Below are positions 11,196-21,305 of a DNA stretch of 64,000 nt, in pieces (position 1 is the first letter of the stretch; each line of letters begins with the position of its first letter). This DNA is from Hofstenia miamia (Eukaryota > Xenacoelomorpha > Acoela), in the NCBI GenBank assembly GCA_004352715.1, contig SCFE01000042.1, positions 18,656-82,655 of the forward strand, given 5' to 3'. The notes beneath the pieces are model-generated. The model ran no database searches. It was not told the origin of the DNA and was given only the letters and a program-made list of their open reading frames with translations. The position numbers were made by a program, and so were the translations under genes.

Positions 11196-11468
11196 GCTCC
11201 TTATCTCTCTTGATCGCAAACTCCAGAGAGTAATTAATCGTGCTTTAAAATCATGACTGGTTCTACAGAATCAAAAATTATTATAAAATATAAAAGAATT
11301 CACTTGGCAATAACGCTTTTCAATGAAATGATCTTAAAATCTCATTATCTCAATGATTTTATTCCTGATATTCTTCCTCGTTCTGGTCACTTTCGTCTTG
11401 AAAGGTGTTTATCAAGCTTCAGAAGAAATCAATTTATACCTTTTTGCTCATTATTAGCTAACCATTAA
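11196..11468 (+). pseudogene. LINE reverse transcriptase C-terminal tail (fragment)
   Basis: Frames in plus orientation read DRKLQRVINRAL, then after a break an open stretch with HYLNDFIPDILPRSG and ..RCLSSFRRNQFIPF, then a stop and an AATAAACATAAAAAAATAATAAA tail at about 11560. This resembles the carboxyl end of CR1/L2-type LINE ORF2 (a helix with Q..N.A, then R(s/t)..L..F...FIP) followed by an A-rich 3' end. It is short and interrupted, with no catalytic motifs, hence low confidence. Confidence 0.35.
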
Positions 11469-13210
11469 TATCTTTTTATTTCATCCATTTATTTGTAATT
11501 TTAGAATATTACTGTTAATTTTTATGGTTCTAATTTATAATCTCATTCTTGTAAATTTAGTTTAATAAACATAAAAAAATAATAAATATTTGTAATATGC
11601 GAAGGAAAACTTCAATTTTGCATTTCAATTGTATCATTTCCTCGTATTCTTACATATCTGTAAGACAGTACTCACATTTGCCATCTGTTCGTACACTTCA
11701 ACATAATATGGGCCTTATTAGACTTACTGACGAAGGGTTGGACAACATTGTTAATTTGGTTGTTTTCTAGATGTGATAGAATGCGACCATGCGTTAACTA
11801 GTGAACGAAAAATATATNAAATAATTATTCTTTTCAATTATTTTATTATAATATTTTTGGTAAATTTATTTTTTCAAGTTATTTATTTTGTTAATTTATT
11901 TTTAAATTTGTTTCTTTGTTAAGAGATTTGAATTACAGCATTTTACCAAAACTAAATTTCATGTTAAAAACTATCAGGCACTTTAATCATTAAAAGATAA
12001 TGAATTTATGCTGTATATTCACAAATAATTTCAATATGTGTTCTCTCCCAACATCAATTTAGTTGTTACTCATTGTGAGGGAGCTGGCGTTTTTAATGAT
12101 ATGAACGAAGAAATTCTCTTTTTACAGTTTTTGCTAATGTTTTTCTATTTGTAATTTAGTTTCTTTACACATTGCATTGATAATATATATAATGTTTTCA
12201 TTTGCAAATCAAGTGTCTCTAGGAAATATTTATTGATGTTAGTAATATTTGACATGTAAAGCAATCAATTTCAAACTAAAAATTTGCTTAATTGTATAAT
12301 ATTCACTATTTAAATATATAAATAACCTACCCACACTGGAGAAATTCAACCATCCTTGACTCAACCTCTGTAAAACTGAATAATGTGCTACATTTTGCAA
12401 TCTGGAAAATAATATTGAAAGATTTATTTAATTAAAAGCACAAATGTATAGTTCAATCAGATGTAATTATTACATTTGTATTTCCTTTCTTGATGGTTCA
12501 AATATATCATAACTACCATCATATTTGATTCAACCATTCAAAGCTTTACATGTTTAGTAATAGTGCATATTCCATTTTCATAATGAATGATGAATGATCA
12601 ATACAATAGAAAACGCTGCTATGTGTTATAAATTATTGTGACTAGTGCATTAAAAACACATGCATAGGATAAGACATTAAATAATTTCGAAAATGCATTA
12701 GTTGTATAAGTTTTGCAAAAAAGAGAATAATACATTTTCAAAATATAAAAACGACTTACCTAGTAAAAAAGAAACCAATTTTTGCTATTAAACTGTACAC
12801 AAAGACTGACTAATGCATTAAAAATATGTTGTTTCAGTTAAGACAATTGAATTTTCAATATTTATATCTGCTAATGAACTTTGCTGAAATTAAACATATA
12901 TTTATAAGATTGAAGTACATTAAAAATGGGTAGTAGTAAAAATGATATTATGATTATAATGTTTTAGCTTGATTCACTGGTTCAAGTCCAGCCTACCTGA
13001 TATATTTTACATTATTTCGTAAAACCATCTCTTATTTTTCATGCTTATAGCTAAAAACCAATAATTTATGTAAAATCTATACAAGAACAATAAATCTGAC
13101 AAGAAACATGCATTTACACCTACATAAAATTACAAACTAAATTTTAAAACCACACTTGGCTTACAACCCAAATATTTTGAAGGTTTATCTGGGCATCAAA
13201 GAACTTTAAT

Positions 13211-13618
13211 TCAAATTAACATTTTGAATTTTGCTCCAGCTCTTTGTGTATAGCATTTAGGAAGGAAAAAACGACTTCCGTTTTGTAAAATAATTTTCAC
13301 TGCTGGATCATACTTTGTCTGAGTTTGATGCAAATTGCAAATTAGAAACTGCTCACCAATTTTCAGGTCATAAGGAGATATGTATTGCAGCCGAAGTTCT
13401 TCAGAGGCTGCAATGAGGTCACCAACTAGTACAGGGCATGCTAACATCTTTTCAGTCTTTAACATACCTTTCACCTCAGATAAAGGTCTTTTGCTGTTTT
13501 TTTCTATTGCCTTTGGTAATTGCCCATATGCTCTGGCTTTAGATAACCTTGAAGGTTTTGATCTAGTTTGATATCTGCAGCTTTCATCACCATTGTTGTT
13601 AGGCAAAAGAGTGTTCAG
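13211..13618 (-). CDS. Second assembled copy of the 131-codon terminal exon
   Basis: Identical in translation to 9018-9425, including the upstream TTCTAATTACAG acceptor. It should not be counted as a paralogue unless the duplication is confirmed. Confidence 0.4.
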   Translation of the reverse strand: MNTLLPNNNGDESCRYQTRSKPSRLSKARAYGQLPKAIEKNSKRPLSEVKGMLKTEKMLACPVLVGDLIAASEELRLQYISPYDLKIGEQFLICNLHQTQTKYDPAVKIILQNGSRFFLPKCYTQRAGAKFKMLI

Positions 13619-13653
13619 CCTGTAATTAGAACATATTGTGAACCCAATATTAG

Positions 13654-14815
13654 TGTAACATAATCCTTCTAAATAACAAATTTAACAACTTAAAGAAAGA
13701 AAATAAAGGAATGTAAAGAAACTTGATATTTACAATCAATGCTATTAATGATTTTTTATATTCTGATCAGCACAGACAAATATTTGTTGGAAACATACTT
13801 TACCAGAAGTCTGAGGATAATATGCTCCTCAAAAATTTTAGCTTATTATGCTGAGGCATGGGAAAACAAATTACTATAGAAAACAGGTGCTTGTTTGATT
13901 GCTGAAATAGTGAAAACATGTTAGAAAATTAGTATAAATAGCTACACTGCAGTATGAACAGTGATGAAATAAATTCTTCGGAATTAGACTTATCTTTTCT
14001 TTGTTACAGTTAGCTTTATTAAATAAAATGTCAAGCTAAGCGTTTCGTGCAAAGTAGCAGTCAGGATACCATGGTGAGAACGATTATTTAGGTTTGACTC
14101 CTTGGCCGCAAAATGCATTTAGGTTATGAATAGGTATAAAGTTTTTTCACTATTGCGCTTAGATTGCTATCAATGTGATTTTGATATACATGTGGTAACA
14201 CGCTTGATAAACGCTGAATGGCCAACAGGAGGAGTAACCTTATTATTTTAGTTCCAAATTGATGACGATAATTGACAGATAGGAGACCGTATTATATTAT
14301 TTTAAATTATTAAACTTAAAGTTAGGAAAGCTGTTTTATTAGATAGTTATTTGTTAGCATTTGATTAGTTAATATAGATGGTTTATAACTACAATCAGCA
14401 GCTAGTGTCAATGTCATTTCCTTTATTAAGTGTTCTTGCAGTACAACCAATACACTGTATGTTTTACAAAAGTTAGAGATTAAGTCGAGTTGTGACATGA
14501 ATATTTAACACCGCACTAATTAGGCCACATATAACAAATCCTCTTGTTGAACTGAGTCATCGGCAAATTGGAATTCGAAGTAGTTTAATGGATGAAATGT
14601 TGGTGAAAGGATTGGCGTCGGGCAGACGCCCAAAGCCTTGGATTGCAGTTGTTTTCACCTAAACAGTGTTTGTTATTATTAATTCTAATGTTAGTTATTT
14701 AATTATAACCATAATAGAGCAATCAAGAAGATAGATTTCTTCCCGCCAGTATAATGCTAAGTAACAAATTAATAGATTCATTAGGGCTAAAATTGGCCTG
14801 GAGGATGATTCTACA
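13654..14815 (+). mobile_element. Second assembled copy of long LTR L3
   Basis: Same sequence as 9461-10622 at +4193. Probably the same locus represented twice. Confidence 0.6.
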
Positions 14816-15388
14816 TTAGTGGGTTGTCAGTTTAAATGTTGATTAATATAAAAACTTGGACTATTTCTGTTCATAAAGGTTCGTTTTATAAAAGTTGAAA
14901 AAAGTGAAAATTTAGTAAAAATAACAAACTTATATCGACAGTGATTCATCCTGCAAGAAAGAATTTTTTTGCAATGTCAGCAAATTGCCTTAGAAACTAA
15001 AAAATTTAACAACTTTTCTTTTTATATACCCTGTTTTCATCTCTAGTTTTATCAATAATAATAATAACAATAATAAATTGAATATTACCATACAAAGTAG
15101 GTATAACAAAAAAAATAAAATTAAAAATTTTACAAAACAGTATTGATTAATTAGATGAATGATAGGAAAAAACATTTACAAAAGGAAAGTAGTCACATTT
15201 AAAAGATATTCCATGAAGAGATATAGAGGTTTGGAAATAAGATAAGAGTTGTAGCTTGAAATTAGAAGGAAGAGACCATAGATTTATGTCAAGATGTTGG
15301 AATACAAAATTAGCAGGAGAAATTATTCGGTAAATGAAATTGGCAGTGGAAATAGATTTGTGAATTTTGGATCTAAACTTTATGTCAT

Positions 15389-15661
15389 GCTCCTTATCTC
15401 TCTTGATCGCAAACTCCAGAGAGTAATTAATCGTGCTTTAAAATCATGACTGGTTCTACAGAATCAAAAATTATTATAAAATATAAAAGAATTCACTTGG
15501 CAATAACGCTTTTCAATGAAATGATCTTAAAATCTCATTATCTCAATGATTTTATTCCTGATATTCTTCCTCGTTCTGGTCACTTTCGTCTTGAAAGGTG
15601 TTTATCAAGCTTCAGAAGAAATCAATTTATACCTTTTTGCTCATTATTAGCTAACCATTAA
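15389..15661 (+). pseudogene. Second assembled copy of the LINE tail
   Basis: Same sequence as 11196-11468 at +4193. Confidence 0.35.
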
Positions 15662-16010
15662 TATCTTTTTATTTCATCCATTTATTTGTAATTTTAGAAT
15701 ATTACTGTTAATTTTTATGGTTCTAATTTATAATCTCATTCTTGTAAATTTAGTTTAATAAACATAAAAAAATAATAAATATTTGTAATATGCGAAGGAA
15801 AACTTCAATTTTGCATTTCAATTGTATCATTTCCTCGTATTCTTACATATCTGTAAGACAGTACTCACATTTGCCATCTGTTCGTACACTTCAACATAAT
15901 ATGGGCCTTATTAGACTTACTGACGAAGGGTTGGACAACATTGTTAATTTGGTTGTTTTCTAGATGTGATAGAATGCGACCATGCGTTAACTAGTGAACG
16001 AAAAATATAT

Positions 16011-16499
16011 CAATAAATCACCTCAATTAAAGTCGGGTCATTTTTCAGGATTAACCAATGACAGTAATATATTCATAACAGTTATTTGTATTATGACAAA
16101 GATTTTAAGGAGTGCCCAATCATTTTTAGTGTGAATTGTTCCAATATAGTATAATTTAGTCAAGATTCCTTTTACAGTGTTACTAGTTCTTATTCAGTTA
16201 AATAAATAAATTTATGTAGTAGCTGCAATTAAAGTCAATAATTAGGTTAATCAAGAATTCCGAAAGATTTGTACGTCATCTTCTCCTGGAAAATTGCGCT
16301 GTCATTTATCCTGGTAATGAAGAATTAATTCTTTATCTGATTGTGCCTATATGCTGAACACAACAAGAAATAACTGGATAAGGCAAAAGTAATTGAAATA
16401 TTTTCGAGAAGGAAATATCTGTATTGTTGATGTCAATCATATCATTATTTAAATGAAAATGAAAAGAACAACATAGTTAAGTGTGCTCGAATTAAAAAT
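16011..16499. other. AT-rich intergenic DNA, nothing recognised
   Basis: Unique sequence following the duplicated block. No ORF, repeat boundary or RNA gene could be supported. Confidence 0.4.
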
Positions 16500-16725
16500 C
16501 TACTCTATGTCCTGGAAGTACTAAACTTCAAAGTGCATTTTGGCTTTGAAAATTTTCAAGGAAAGGATATTTAACGAACTTCACTTAAAAACTCTTGAGG
16601 AAACTGCAAATTTTGTGGAAATGATGTGCAATTTATTCAATTTGCTTAATGTAAAATCTCCACTTTCAATTAGACATTTGAAAGATACTTACAGTGAACT
16701 TGTAAAAGCAGAGCTAATTGGATAA
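16500..16725 (+). pseudogene. P-element/THAP9-type transposase fragment
   Basis: The open frame (no ATG; extends upstream of 16540) reads ALKIFKERIF.. then ETANFVEMMCNLFNLLNVKS. P-type transposases have the pattern AxxxxSxxVAxAL .. T.xFIxxxxxLFDxLNS(R/K) at this place, between catalytic-domain segments. The match to T..F(V/I)....LF..LN.(K/R)S is clear, though short. About 60 residues remain and the catalytic residues lie outside. No terminal repeats were found. It could also be any THAP-family transposase relic. Confidence 0.5.
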
Positions 16726-17060
16726 TCATCATCTCACATATGGAATACTGCATTATTCATCGCATAAACATGTTATTTTACTACCGTAAACCGGGCTACT
16801 TTGATAATACGGGGTAGCTTTGAAAATGTCTGAAAACCTTTATTGTGCTCGATTTTCATATACTATACAATATATTTACACCAATTGCGTTACCTTAGCA
16901 TTTTTGGCATTAGTATTTATATAATTCTTTTCAATAAATTCTAATTTTCTTTAAATAAACTTGGATTTATGAATAGGGTTTCAATAAATTTATTTATTGC
17001 ACCTTTTTATATTTTATGGTTTATATATTTTTATTATATATATATATATATATATATAAT

Positions 17061-17327
17061 AGAGTCACATAAAAATATTTTTGTGGATTCCACAAAACTT
17101 CAGAATAGAATTTTATTTCGATTGTCTATTTTTGTGGATTCCACAAAATGCTGAAATTTGCTGTTTCATTTGTAAAATATTTTTGTGGATTCCACAAAAC
17201 TTCAGAAGAGAATTGCTTAACTTGTTAATTATTTTTGTGGATTCCACAAGATATTTGAAATTTTTTGAAACTAAAATATTAATAACAAAAATGGAAAATG
17301 TGATTTATTCCATTTTTATGTGACTCT
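17061..17327. mobile_element. MITE with perfect 16-bp TIRs and four regularly spaced 19-bp palindromes
   Basis: AGAGTCACATAAAAAT (17061-17076) is mirrored by ATTTTTATGTGACTCT (17312-17327), a perfect 16-bp inverted repeat, with (TA)n on both outer sides (17041-17058, about 17332-17346). Inside, TTTTGTGGATTCCACAAAA, itself a palindrome with 9-bp arms, occurs at 17079, 17130, 17181 and (one mismatch) 17233, so starts are 51, 51 and 52 bp apart. Copies 1 and 3 are both followed by CTTCAGAA(T/G)AGAATT, indicating an older 102-bp dimer. No coding capacity. Confidence 0.8.
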
Positions 17328-17406
17328 ACGTTATATATATATATATTTATGGTGATTTTTCTTTTTCAATTTTAGTTGAAATTTTACTGTCGGAAATATT
17401 TTTTAC

Positions 17407-17616
17407 GTGAAAATGAGGAGACTTTATCAGCGACAACGTGGTACTCGTAATTACAAAACGACCTATACTGGAGATGTGATATTAAATGCTCTTGATTATG
17501 TTGCAGCTGGTCATTCCGTTCGAGAATCCGTCATGCGGTATGGTATTGTGTATACAACACTTTGGAATAAACATAAAAATTTACATTCTGCAACTGTTGG
17601 TTATTCTAATGCATAA
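17407..17616 (+). CDS. psq-type helix-turn-helix domain (transposase N-terminus, truncated)
   Basis: An ATG at 17413 (or the upstream in-frame start) opens a 70-codon frame: a basic start (MRRLYQRQRGTRNYK), then DVILNALDYVAAGHSVRESV and MRYGIVYTTLWNKHK. This is the pattern of the pipsqueak/CENP-B N-terminal HTH found at the start of pogo- and Tigger-like transposases (helix, AG.S.RE....YG(V/I)..T.. recognition helix). It binds DNA, probably the element's own ends. The frame stops before any dimer or DDE domain. It lies inside the element bounded at 16783 and 17974. Confidence 0.55.
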   Translation: MKMRRLYQRQRGTRNYKTTYTGDVILNALDYVAAGHSVRESVMRYGIVYTTLWNKHKNLHSATVGYSNA

Positions 17617-17974
17617 CGTCGGCTATTTGTAATCAAGCTGTGCGAATAGCAAAAACCATTTACACATGTTGAACTTTGAATGATTAATAAATCTTACCGT
17701 GATATGCAAGGCCGTGTTGTTGATGATTTCCGAAATTATGAGCCAGGCCCCAAAGTTGATTCTTGTAAGCAGATACAAACACGGGGCAAATTTGATAACT
17801 AAAAAAGTTTTTAAAAAACAGGCAAGAAGTGCATGTTCCAGCACACCACCTAATATTGAAATAGCGAACATTCATAATGTTCTGAATAATATACAATCTG
17901 CACAAAATACACTTGTGAACCAGTTGCACACATGAAAAGACCTCAAAACCCTATTAAAGTAGCCCCGGTTTGGT

Positions 17975-20739
17975 AATTTTTCAGTTTGATATGAATGGGC
18001 CTTAATGGGATTTCATATTTATTGAATATACACAATTCTTCGCATTTTTCTTTTGACATGGACAGCATTAGGGTCTTTATTCCACTAAGAAATATACTAA
18101 GTATTGATATTGCTGTTCTATCATATATTTCAGGTACTTTTCCTTCCTAAAGTTTGGATCAAAAGTTTTGTCTATTCTTAAGTTCATGTGACATCTGAAG
18201 TTTATATGACACCTGATCAGTTGTATGGTGATACCTTTCAAGCGTGCATTTGATATTGATTGCTGGTCAACTCTTATCGAGACGTTCGATCATTTTTATT
18301 TTTTCCAGCAATTTTAGATTTCTGATAATGTTTCTCAACTCTGTGACAAAGCAAATGATGCCCTGCTATCAGTCATCTTAGAGATATTTAGCTGCAAATT
18401 GATAGTTTCTAACAACTGTTCTTGTAGAAAAACGTCAATGGCAATTTACGCATCCACCATCAATCAATGACATGGTAATTTCTTTTTCAGCAGCAAATCA
18501 GAATAGACTAGTGAGATTACTGAGTTACAATAATATGATATTCGTGAACTTTTAGATTGCTAAAATTCTCCATTAGATAGTATACATGTAAGCCTTTTAA
18601 CCTTTCGGGTATTTCAACTTCCTACACTGCTCATGTCATTATAACAACATGGATTCCATTTGTCTTAGCTAACTTATAACAGATTTCCATCTTCTCAATT
18701 ACCTTTCTAACAAAGATTTCATTCTTTCCGAAAATATAGACAATCATAGAGTTGTTAGTCTAAATTAATAGACTTTATCATATGTATCTCATGCTTCTTC
18801 TTTTTTGCCAAAAACTGATGGAGATTGTTTAATTTGAAGTTTCTTTCAAATAAAATATGCGCTATGCTTCTCCAATACAATCTAAACTTTACTTTATTCA
18901 CATTGCTATCATACAAGATTCAGGATTCACATTTCAATCTACAGTCGGTATCAACGAAAAACAGAGAAATTGTGCTTCCACATTGATGCATTGTTGGATC
19001 CGAAATTAAAAAACATATTCTTAACAATAAATAAATAAGGACATAAAATATATCAATATTTGTCAAATACAAAGCAATATTCTAGCTGCTTCAACACCTA
19101 TGTACAGAGCTATGTAAAGGGGAGGTCAGTACCACAAATAAAAACTGAATATTACGCTCCAGAGTCCGAAAAACTACCCAAATGCACTGAACACAATAAA
19201 TTTATAAGCAGTACGTTGAAAAATATTTCATATTGAAATTTTACAATTGTAAAGCACTCAAAAAATTTTAGTCAAAGGCAGTAAAATCCGAGATAAAGCA
19301 AACAATTTTTTAAATTTAATTTGAGTATTACATATTAAGTTAGAATTTTTACTTTTCATTAAAATTGAGGACTAGAATGGATGGCAAATTTATTACGTAA
19401 GAATATATAAATTAATACACTATAATTGTATTAGGGATTGTAATATTCATAAACCTTCGGAATATTTAATTGATTTTTGAATTACGAGTCGCGTGTTGTG
19501 CATTTTAGATGAGGTTTTTTATAGAAGAGCATCCAAAATGATATTCGGGTCATAGCGTATTATTTTTGGCAGTGTTTACTATTAATAAAGTGTTTCAATT
19601 GGGTCTCTTGGTTTCCTGACTGAAGGATTTTAAAATAGATTGCCTATTGAAAACTGTGCCTATATTTCTATATAAACCAACTGGGGTTGTGTACTTTACA
19701 TGTCACAGATCGAGCAGCTGAGGATCAAGTTATTGATGTTTTTGCATTAGGTCAGCCCAGCCGGTTCAGAAAATGCACTCAGAAGTCGCTGCCACCATCA
19801 TCAATGTCCATTGCTCGAAACCAAAATCAACAGATAGAAGACATTTTTAAATAAAAATTAGACTGACCCTAAATTCAAATCTATGTTCACATAAAATTTT
19901 TATGTATTTGCTGTTATCTCATTGCGACTTTTAACACCTGTGAAACCAATGTATTTTGTAATTTCTAATAAAAATTCATGTACTCCTAAAGAAACTTAAT
20001 GATGATGTCAAAACCTGGAAGTGTATGGTTAGAAATTTATAATCCAATAAAAATTCAAAATTTAAAAATTAGCTGCTGAAACAAATAGGAATGGTATAAT
20101 TATTATACTTCGGAATGCCCTTTTCTGACCACTGCATTGCATCTGTAAATTCTAGGGATGGTTAAAACCCGGGATAGTCTTGACATTTTGATAATTATAA
20201 TCGGCACTCTCATCAGAAAATTGGATTCCTTTCTATATTATGAATCAAATTCAACGGTAATGTTGGATAATCAACAATTGTAATACAATGATTCGCGAAA
20301 ATATCGCAAATAGATAAGTGAAAAATTCTCGAACTCGGAAATTTAGTTGCTTATAAAAAAGTTAAAAGTATCACCACATCGAAAATCGCAGTGATTGAAA
20401 CAAATACAATGAAAATGAGTTGTGCAAGTTATCATACGAAGAGAAGTGGAAATTAATGCATTATATCAGCAATAACAATAAGATTTACATGTAAATCAAA
20501 AGTTATTAATGCAATTAAAAGTCAAAACGGAAAAATCTTTACTTTTAATAACTATGAATTTAAACAAAGCTGATATTGATCTAGGAAAACACGATCTTCT
20601 TTATGTAATTAAATCAAATCTACTGAATTTTTTAAGCTTGAGTATTATTTCCGTTTTACAGTAAGATCGAAATTTTAAAAGCGTTTTGTCATCAGAAGCC
20701 TCAAGTGAGCCCTAAGAATTCCTTCAATAACACTCAAAA
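17975..20739. other. AT-rich intergenic DNA, no gene recognised
   Basis: About 2.8 kb without a credible frame, RNA gene or repeat. Stops are frequent in all frames, and I found no similarity to the other elements of the window. Confidence 0.5.
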
Positions 20740-21305
20740 TCACTGAAGAGTTATAAATGGGCCGATGTTATCCGGCCCATCCGCGTTTTCTTGGCCTATG
20801 ATGGGCACGTTTGAGACCAAATTTCGGCCAGTGGTAAATGTTCGAAATTTTCTCCAGTGTTCTCCCATTGAATGGATAAAAGCAGTATATGCGTCTGCTG
20901 TAATGGTATCTACAAGCCCGCACAACTCCATTAAGATCTTCTTGTCACCAGTGAAAGCAAAGACCAGCATTACTTTCTGGTTTGTAAGCTTTGGTCTGGT
21001 GACACGCAACTTTACTGCTGATGAATGCACTAATGCAGCCACGCTTTGTATTCACTCTTTGAAGGAAGCCTATTAAATAACACCCAGGTTTCATCTTCCG
21101 TTTGCAAGTACCTCATCAAATCTGCTGAGCTGTTTTCAATTATATCAATAATTGCTTTAGCACAAACCATTTGATCTTCCGTAGTGTCTGGTGACAAATT
21201 GTGTGGGACCCATACGGAAGAAATCTTCCGCAGTTCCACATGGTTAACTAAAATGTTCCTTACAGTGTCTTTAGACATGGCAAAGGTATCAGATAGATGC
21301 CGCAA
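20740..21305 (-). pseudogene. mariner transposase, frameshifted fragment
   Basis: Minus strand: 21305-21030 reads an HTH end (FAMSKDTVRNIL), the mariner signature WVPHNL, then ..LQTEDETWVLF, whose D aligns with the first catalytic aspartate (DETWV). A frame change near 21040 leads to ..TNQKVMLVFAF.. and ..SMGEHWRKFRT. The second catalytic block (Q-D-N-A-R-P-H in the family) appears as QENADGP, so the aspartate and histidine are not kept. The third catalytic region was not found. About 190 of the usual 345 residues remain. TIRs were not identified, so element limits are unknown. It is non-functional. Confidence 0.75.

Larger units (their letters stand above)
7626..11817. repeat. 4192-bp block, first copy (likely unmerged contig overlap)
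   Basis: Every feature compared in 7626-11817 recurs at exactly +4193 in 11819-16010, including the translated peptides, and I saw no difference. The copies are separated by one N at 11818. The first copy ends ..GAACGAAAAATATAT and the second runs through that point into unique sequence (CAATAAATCACC). This is what results when two contigs overlapping by 4.2 kb are joined with a placeholder N rather than merged. Confidence 0.9.
11819..16010. repeat. 4192-bp block, second copy
   Basis: Exact partner of 7626-11817 at offset 4193. This copy is joined to unique flanking DNA on the right, the first copy on the left, so together they probably represent one genomic locus. Confidence 0.9.
16783..17974 (+). 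mobile_element. Pogo/psq-like DNA transposon, internally deleted, with imperfect terminal inverted repeats
   Basis: The left end TACCGTAAACCGGG(C)TACTTTGAT (16783) pairs with the reverse complement of the right end, TACCAAACCGGGGCTACTTTAAT (17974 downward), as imperfect TIRs over about 22 bp. Inside is a psq-type helix-turn-helix frame (17407-17616) and a second short frame (17699-17935) rich in Q, N and S that might be the remaining C-terminus. No DDE catalytic core is visible, so the 1.2-kb element looks like a deletion derivative. A separate MITE (17061-17327) sits in its left half in a (TA)n run. Confidence 0.55.

Noticed and set aside
17041-17346. Possible CRISPR-like array from four evenly spaced palindromic repeats
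   Set aside because: Spacers partly repeat each other, the whole is enclosed by TIRs in TA repeats, and the genome is eukaryotic. It is a MITE.
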